NCBI GenBank assembly: GCA_050730675.1 | Contig: JBOHNM010000071.1 | Location: 1 to 20,353, forward strand | Direction of reading: 5' to 3' | DNA: 20,353 nucleotides | Source of the DNA: JBOHNM01 sp050730675 | GTDB lineage: Bacteria; Planctomycetota; Phycisphaerae; Phycisphaerales; UBA1924 | Part shown: positions 16,318 through 20,353 of the stretch, one piece after another | Layout of the letters: the number at the start of each line of letters is the position of its first letter | Numbering within the stretch: position 1 is the stretch's first letter | Position numbers and translations under genes: made by a program | The notes under the pieces: model-generated | Told to the model about the DNA's origin: nothing | The model's input: the letters and a program-made list of their open reading frames with translations, nothing else | Databases searched by the model: none

Positions 16318-17309
16318 GGTTTCACCCCGTCAACGTGCTTGTACGTCCCGCCCGTGCGCTCGGCGAGCATCCGCATCACCTGCTCACCCGACCGGTCCAT
16401 GAGTGTGATGCAGTGGATCGGCACGCGCGCCTTCGCCCCATCCTTCACGCCGTTCAGCCGCAGAACATCGTCCGCAATCGACGGGTTGAAGATGCCGTCG
16501 GTCATGAAGTAGATCGCGTCCGGCCGCGGCCGAAGCTGGAACACCAGCTCAAAGCTGCTGAACGGCTCGGTCCCGCCGTTGGCGTTCATCATCTCGATCG
16601 CGTTGAACGCCGTCTTCTTCGCGGCCGCGTTCACATCGGTCCAGCGCTCACGCCCGAACAGCGGATGCCGGTCAGTGTTGAACGCAATAATGATGAACTG
16701 CGATCCGTCGATCATCCCGTCGAGCGCATTCTTTAACTGCTTCTTCAGAAGGTTGATCTTCCCCTGGTCACCCATCGACCCCGACGTGTCCACGATGAAC
16801 GCGAACCGCAGCCCCTGCGCCTCGACGCCGAAGAACTTAGTCGAACCGCCGCCGGCGCCCCCCTGCCCGGGCCCGACACCGATCCCCGTCCCCGTGCCCG
16901 CTCCACCCAGTCCAGACCCCGAGGCGCCAAGCTCGCCGGCATCCGGCAACGCCGAACCGCCGGGCATATCCACCACGGGCATGTTCGGCAGGTCCACATT
17001 CCCCTTGTCCTCAACCCCCGGCGACAGCGTGTTCAACTCGCCGACGTTCATCGACGCCAGCTCGGTCTCCGTCACCACCGCCATCTCGATCGGCTTCCCC
17101 TCGCCGTCTCCCGTCCCATTGCCGAGTTGCCCACCCCCGCCCTGCACCATCGTGATCGCCATCACCGCCAGCAGAAGCATGTGGATGCCCAGCGATGCAC
17201 ACAGCCCGATCACCGACGCCCGGCGCAATTCGCGCATCACGCGTCCGCCCGTGTCCGGCATCGGGTCCGAATACGTCAAGCTCGGTTGTTCGCCTGCTCC
17301 GCGGCTCAT
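16314..17309 (-). CDS. VWA-domain protein with TonB/TolA-like N-terminal membrane helix
   Basis: The 331-residue protein has a cytoplasmic N-terminus (1-30), one membrane helix (31-55, ASVIGLCASLGIHMLLLAVM), a Gly/Asp-rich linker (56-155) and a C-terminal VWA domain (about 156-331). The metal-ion site motifs are visible: DTSGSMG (174-180), Thr247 in GGTEP, and Thr-Asp-Gly at 270-272. The helix contains Ser39-x-x-x-His43, the spacing of the essential SxxxH motif of TonB and TolA, through which those proteins contact ExbB/ExbD or TolQ/TolR. I chose ATG at 17309, with GGAG ten bases upstream; a GTG at 17393 would add 28 residues. As first gene of the operon it is likely the force-transducing component. 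That role is inference; the domains are clear. Confidence 0.9.
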   Translation of the reverse strand: MSRGAGEQPSLTYSDPMPDTGGRVMRELRRASVIGLCASLGIHMLLLAVMAITMVQGGGGQLGNGTGDGEGKPIEMAVVTETELASMNVGELNTLSPGVEDKGNVDLPNMPVVDMPGGSALPDAGELGASGSGLGGAGTGTGIGVGPGQGGAGGGSTKFFGVEAQGLRFAFIVDTSGSMGDQGKINLLKKQLKNALDGMIDGSQFIIIAFNTDRHPLFGRERWTDVNAAAKKTAFNAIEMMNANGGTEPFSSFELVFQLRPRPDAIYFMTDGIFNPSIADDVLRLNGVKDGAKARVPIHCITLMDRSGEQVMRMLAERTGGTYKHVDGVKP

Positions 17310-17553
17310 GCGCACTGGGCTCCGGCGTTCAAGGATCGGCCGCCACGCTCGCCCGGCTGAACCTGCCGGTCTGCGTCCATCAAGGGCCTGCACCCCAACG
17401 ACTTACAGCGTATCACGGGGCCCGTCCTCCCGTGTCGCCACCCTCCACCGCGGCCACCCATGCCGCCCGCTTCCTGTTCGCACCTTGGCCCCCCGCGGTT
17501 CGCCCGAGTCGCTATCCTGAAACAACCGCCCCAACCCTTGGGCCGAGCACCCC
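17310..17553. promoter_or_regulatory. Divergent intergenic region between the VWA operon and pyrH
   Basis: This 244-base gap must hold the promoter of the minus-strand eight-gene operon and that of pyrH. A GGAG ribosome binding site for the VWA gene lies about 10 bases from its ATG. A weak 6-bp inverted repeat (cacggg 17414-17419, cccgtg 17429-17434) is present. I found no convincing -35/-10 pair in either direction. Confidence 0.5.
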
Positions 17554-18354
17554 ATGCCCACCACCGCCCCCGCCACGCCGACCCCCTCCACGAGCCCCAA
17601 ACCGCAGGCCGGTGCCTCCCCCGCTCCCCGCGGACCGTACAAGCGGGTCCTCCTCAAGCTCTCCGGCGAGTCCCTCGGCGGCAGCACCGGCGCCGGCGGC
17701 GGTCAAGGCCTTGATCCCAAGGAAATCGAACTCATCGGCCGCGAGGTCAAGGCCGCCTACGACACCGGCGTCCAGCTCGCCATCGTCATCGGCGGCGGCA
17801 ACTTCATCCGCGGCGCCCAGCTCGCCAACCTCGGCAAGATCCACCAGGCCACCGCCGACCACATGGGCATGCTCGCCACCATCATCAACGGCCTCGCCCT
17901 CCGCGAGGGCCTCAAGGCCGCGGGCATCGACTGCCGCGTCATGTCCGCCATCGAGGTCCGCGCCGTCGCCGAGCCGTTCATCCGCGGCCGCGCCAACCGC
18001 CACCTCGAAAAAGGCCGCGTCCTCATCCTCGTCGCAGGCACCGGCAACCCCTTCTGCACCACCGACACCTGCGCCGCCCTCCGCGCCATGGAGCTTGACT
18101 GCCAGGTCATCCTCAAGGCCACCAAGGTGGACGGCATCTACACCGCCGACCCCAAGAAAGACCCGGCGGCCAAGAAGTTCGATGAGATCACCTTCGCCGA
18201 TGCCATCGCCAAGGACCTGCGCGTCATGGACATGACCGCCTTCACGATGTGCCAGGAGAAGAACCTCCCCATCGTCGTCTTCGACTACCGCACCCCCGGC
18301 AACATCCAGCGCGTCGCCAAAGGCGAGAAGATCGGCACACTTGTGAGAGCCTAG
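17554..18354 (+). CDS. pyrH: UMP kinase
   Basis: PyrH phosphorylates UMP to UDP using ATP, an essential step of pyrimidine nucleotide synthesis in the cytoplasm. The amino acid kinase fold is fully recognisable: KRVLLKLSGESL (30-41), GGGNFIRG (80-87), DHMGMLATIINGLAL (103-117), GTGNPFCTTDTCAALRA (162-178), ATKVDGIYTADPKKDP (189-204) and MDMTAFTMC (225-233). The core has normal length; in front of it is an extra segment of about 28 residues rich in Pro, Thr and Ala, which is not part of the family. No Shine-Dalgarno site is seen before the ATG. Usual neighbours tsf and frr are not adjacent here. Confidence 0.96.
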   Translation: MPTTAPATPTPSTSPKPQAGASPAPRGPYKRVLLKLSGESLGGSTGAGGGQGLDPKEIELIGREVKAAYDTGVQLAIVIGGGNFIRGAQLANLGKIHQATADHMGMLATIINGLALREGLKAAGIDCRVMSAIEVRAVAEPFIRGRANRHLEKGRVLILVAGTGNPFCTTDTCAALRAMELDCQVILKATKVDGIYTADPKKDPAAKKFDEITFADAIAKDLRVMDMTAFTMCQEKNLPIVVFDYRTPGNIQRVAKGEKIGTLVRA

Positions 18355-18364
18355 GTCTCTCGGA

Positions 18365-18404
18365 TCGGGTGCCCCGACCCAAGCCGCCGCGGCGCCGGGT
18401 CGGG
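18365..18404 (+). terminator. Possible hairpin terminator after pyrH
   Basis: cccgaccc (18373-18380) and gggtcggg (18397-18404) are perfect 8-bp arms with a GC-rich 16-base loop; an alternative small hairpin (tcggg-tgc-cccga) starts at 18365. It begins about 10 bases after the pyrH stop, before a convergent gene. There is no T-run, so termination is only plausible. Confidence 0.35.
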
Positions 18405-18484
18405 CGCGACTCCAGGACGTCCACGAATTACAACCGTCTGAAGAGGGGCCGATCGCCCCGAACCGGGAACGCGAGCGTTTTGCC

Positions 18485-19720
18485 TCACTTCTCCGCCGGC
18501 TCCGTCGTCCCAAAGCTCAGCACATACTGCGACCCGTAGATCGGATAGTCCGACGCCACGCGGTACCCCCGCAGCTTCGCCGCGTCGTACCCCAGCGCCC
18601 CCAGCACGTGCTCGAGCACCTTGCGGTACCGCGGCACATCGCTCGATCCGAACCGCGTGATCCCTGTCCCCAGCGAAACCACGCTCTCCAGCAGGTCGAT
18701 CTGATCGATATCCCGCGCCGGGTCATTCCGGTCCGCCGTCCCGCGGATCGCCGTGTCGTACACCCGCAGGTCCGGGCTCTCGCCGGGGAAGATGTCCGCG
18801 TGGACCAGCATGTCGAACTGCAGCCGCCGCGTCGGCAGCGCGATGTCGCTCGACGACCACGCCCGACGCCCCTTGCTCCGCGCCACATACCGCGGCAACT
18901 CCCGCCGGTTCACCTCGCACGTCACCACGCTTACCGTTTCCCCCAGCCGCACGCCCTCCAGCACATAGTGCGTCTGCTCCCCCACCACCTGTGCCACCAG
19001 TTGCGGTGCCGGAGTTGACGAGTACTCCGCAATCACCGCGTTGCTCACCGATTCCACCGGTTCGCCAGCCAGCGTGAGCGGGTGTCGTCCCTCGCCCCCC
19101 TCCACCCCACGACGTGACGTGAAGTGCACCACCGCCCCCGGCCGCACCCGCATCAGGTCCGTCACCGACTTGATCCATACCACGTCAATGTGCTGGCCAT
19201 CGTCGCTCGGCCAGAAGACCGCCGTCTCGGCGAACACCTCGTTCTGCACGCCCTTGAGCTGGCTCGTCGCCCGGAACGCCGCCTGCTTCCGCCGCACCTC
19301 GAAATCCCGGCGTGCCTCCGGCACCCACCCGCTCAGGATTGCCTCCAGCGAGCTGCGGTCCCCCGCGTCCGACCGGATCAGCTCCTCAAACGCATCCACC
19401 GCGCTGTTCGCCGCCGCCAGATCATCCGCCCGCACGTGCTTGGCGCTCGCCCGCAGCACCCGCCGCAGCGGCTCCGGCCCCGGCGACCGATGGATCATGC
19501 TCATCGAATCCGGCGCCCGCACCGCCTTCAGCAGCCGCGACGCCAGCACCTCATCCACGCCCAGTTCCGCCGCCAGCCTCTGCGGCCCGCCATCCGACCC
19601 CGGCACCTGGTCCAGCACCTTGCTCAGCCCCGTGAGCAGGCTGTCCCCCGTCCGGGAGATGAGCACTTCCAACGGCTCGGGGGTGACAACAGACTTCTTG
19701 GCGACCTTGGATGCAGGCAT
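18485..19720 (-). CDS. Hypothetical protein with N-terminal helix-turn-helix-like segment
   Basis: The 411-residue protein is soluble and has no signal peptide. Residues 44-68 (GGPQRLAAELGVDEVLASRLLKAV) look like a winged-helix or helix-turn-helix recognition segment, so DNA binding is possible. A middle helical part (95-165) is followed by a mixed alpha/beta C-terminal half with QHIDVVWIKSVTDLMRVRPGA, QLQ-type strands and DVPRYRKVLEHVLGALGYD. I cannot assign a family. The start is ATG at 19720; the gene converges on pyrH and is divergent from the secreted-protein gene, whose promoter carries operator-like repeats, so a regulator role for that promoter is conceivable but unsupported beyond position. 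Confidence 0.75.
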   Translation of the reverse strand: MPASKVAKKSVVTPEPLEVLISRTGDSLLTGLSKVLDQVPGSDGGPQRLAAELGVDEVLASRLLKAVRAPDSMSMIHRSPGPEPLRRVLRASAKHVRADDLAAANSAVDAFEELIRSDAGDRSSLEAILSGWVPEARRDFEVRRKQAAFRATSQLKGVQNEVFAETAVFWPSDDGQHIDVVWIKSVTDLMRVRPGAVVHFTSRRGVEGGEGRHPLTLAGEPVESVSNAVIAEYSSTPAPQLVAQVVGEQTHYVLEGVRLGETVSVVTCEVNRRELPRYVARSKGRRAWSSSDIALPTRRLQFDMLVHADIFPGESPDLRVYDTAIRGTADRNDPARDIDQIDLLESVVSLGTGITRFGSSDVPRYRKVLEHVLGALGYDAAKLRGYRVASDYPIYGSQYVLSFGTTEPAEK

Positions 19721-19781
19721 TCAGGCTCCAAACCTCGACAATCGACCCAGGATTCACACAAGCATACCCCATGATTCGGAT

Positions 19782-19805
19782 ATTTCCTGCGAGTTTCCAG
19801 GAAAT
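19782..19805. promoter_or_regulatory. Upstream inverted repeat (possible regulator site)
   Basis: atttcctg (19782-19789) and caggaaat (19798-19805) are perfect 8-bp arms with an 8-base spacer, ending four bases before the -35 box. Position and symmetry fit a dimeric activator or repressor site; it could also fold as a hairpin. Confidence 0.5.
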
Positions 19806-19809
19806 TGCC

Positions 19810-19837
19810 TTGACAATCCGGAACCCTGTTCGATAAT
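19810..19837 (+). promoter_or_regulatory. Strong sigma-70-type promoter
   Basis: ttgaca (19810-19815) is a perfect -35 box and gataat (19832-19837) a five-of-six -10 box, with a 16-base spacer. Transcription would start near 19844, giving a leader of about 65 bases before the secreted-protein gene. It is the best consensus promoter in the window. Confidence 0.75.
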
Positions 19838-19846
19838 CAATCGAAC
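19828..19846. promoter_or_regulatory. Operator-like inverted repeat over the -10 box
   Basis: gttcgat (19828-19834) and atcgaac (19840-19846) are perfect 7-bp arms with a 5-base spacer (aatca). The dyad covers the -10 box and the expected start point, the classic position for a repressor. Its sequence is unrelated to the upstream repeat at 19782-19805. Confidence 0.6.
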
Positions 19847-19907
19847 ATTCATCGCCGCCCTCATTCTCGTGGGGCTCGCGCGGCGTTTGAACTCGCAGGA
19901 GACATCC

Positions 19908-20353
19908 ATGGCCCGCACTGTGAACTGGAAGCTCGCCGCCGCGGCACTCGCCCTCCCCCTCGCCGCTGGTTCGGCCTCCGCCGATGAACTCATCAATACC
20001 GGCAACCCCGGCGGCTTCCTCGGCTACTTCGGTTTCGATCTCTTCACCGGCCAGTCGGTCGCCATCGCCTTCACGCCAACCAGCGCCTGCACGTTCCACG
20101 ACGCCAAGCTCTGGATCATGTCCAACGACTTCGACAACCCCGGTCGAACCTTCATCGTCACCCTCCGCGCCTCTCACCCCACCATCGCGACCCAGCCCGG
20201 AGACACGGTGATCGAGTCCTGGACTGTCGCCACCGGCGCAACCGGCTGGACGCCTGTGCAGGACACCGTCACTTCTGTGCTCAACCCCGCGCTCGCCGCG
20301 GGCACCCAGTACTGGATCGTCGCCGAGTCCACCGAGGACGCTTTCGTCAACCC
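19908..20353 (+). CDS. Secreted protein, N-terminal part (3' end outside window)
   Basis: The ATG at 19908 has an AGGAG ribosome binding site (19897-19901) six bases upstream, the clearest in the window. 148 codons are visible before the window ends. Residues 1-25 are a signal peptide (ARTVNWKLAAAALALPLAAG, cut near ASA). The mature part is rich in Thr, Gly, Phe and Trp with a beta-strand pattern (GYFGFDLFTGQSVAIAF, TQYWIVAEST), like the choice-of-anchor and PEP-CTERM exported proteins common in Phycisphaerae, which carry a C-terminal sorting signal. That signal, if any, would lie beyond the window, so the class is inference. It is driven by the strong, probably regulated promoter at 19810-19837. 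Confidence 0.85.
   Translation, partial: MARTVNWKLAAAALALPLAAGSASADELINTGNPGGFLGYFGFDLFTGQSVAIAFTPTSACTFHDAKLWIMSNDFDNPGRTFIVTLRASHPTIATQPGDTVIESWTVATGATGWTPVQDTVTSVLNPALAAGTQYWIVAESTEDAFVN

Noticed and set aside
6603..17309. Reading the ExbBD cluster as a standard Tol-Pal system
   Set aside because: TolA, TolB and Pal are missing, there are two ExbD genes, and a VWA protein occupies the transducer position.
17485..17518. Candidate pyrH promoter (ttggcc ... tatcct)
   Set aside because: The spacing of 22 bases is too long and the -35 match is weak.
17195..18513. Plus-strand 346-codon and minus-strand 333-codon frames over pyrH
   Set aside because: PyrH motifs run through the whole region in one frame; the others are Ser/Pro- or Ala/Gly-rich shadows.

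Overview
The window is GC-rich (about two thirds G+C by eye) and densely coding on both strands. Gene content points to a planctomycete, most likely a member of the Phycisphaerae: a stand-alone tRNA-binding protein of the MetG-beta type, an HpnH hopanoid enzyme, long Ala/Pro/Gly-rich envelope proteins, ExbB/ExbD/VWA clusters, frequent GTG starts and many genes without a clear Shine-Dalgarno site. No rRNA, tRNA, CRISPR array, insertion sequence or phage gene was found. The taxonomic call is inference.

Left part (1-6110). The end of an M50 site-2-type membrane protease is followed by a hairpin terminator and hpnH (bacteriohopanepolyol synthesis). On the minus strand lies a translationally coupled pair of unknown small proteins (2494/2524 to 1647), one cysteine-rich. 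A plus-strand lipoprotein with a proline-rich tail follows, then a minus-strand DUF4286-like gene. A plus-strand three-gene unit comes next: an ECF sigma factor, a single-pass membrane protein in the position of an anti-sigma factor, and an exported coiled-coil protein. It ends in a perfect 13-bp hairpin terminator.

Centre (6112-17309, minus strand). The main feature is an eight-gene run with overlapping or nearly touching genes. In transcription order it encodes: a VWA-domain protein with an N-terminal membrane segment; an exported protein of unknown function; ExbB/TolQ; ExbD 1; ExbD 2; a 911-residue exported helical-repeat protein; a 1022-residue protein with a central membrane segment; and an exported protein with a four-cysteine zinc ribbon. 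The VWA protein's membrane helix carries the SxxxH signature known from TonB and TolA, so it may be the mechanical transducer of an ExbBD-type proton motor, with VWA in place of the usual TonB or TolA periplasmic domain. I regard this as the best candidate for an undescribed system here. A MetG-beta-like gene follows with a 56-base gap containing a hairpin around its ribosome binding site.

Right part (17310-20353). pyrH (UMP kinase) is divergent from the VWA operon. A convergent 411-residue protein of unknown function follows. Finally a secreted protein runs off the window end, preceded by the best promoter seen here (perfect -35, 16-base spacer, GATAAT -10) with two perfect inverted repeats, one of them over the -10.

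No stretch longer than 300 bases lacks a gene. The largest gaps are 17310-17553 (divergent control region), 19721-19907 (promoter region), 2525-2692 and 18355-18484.
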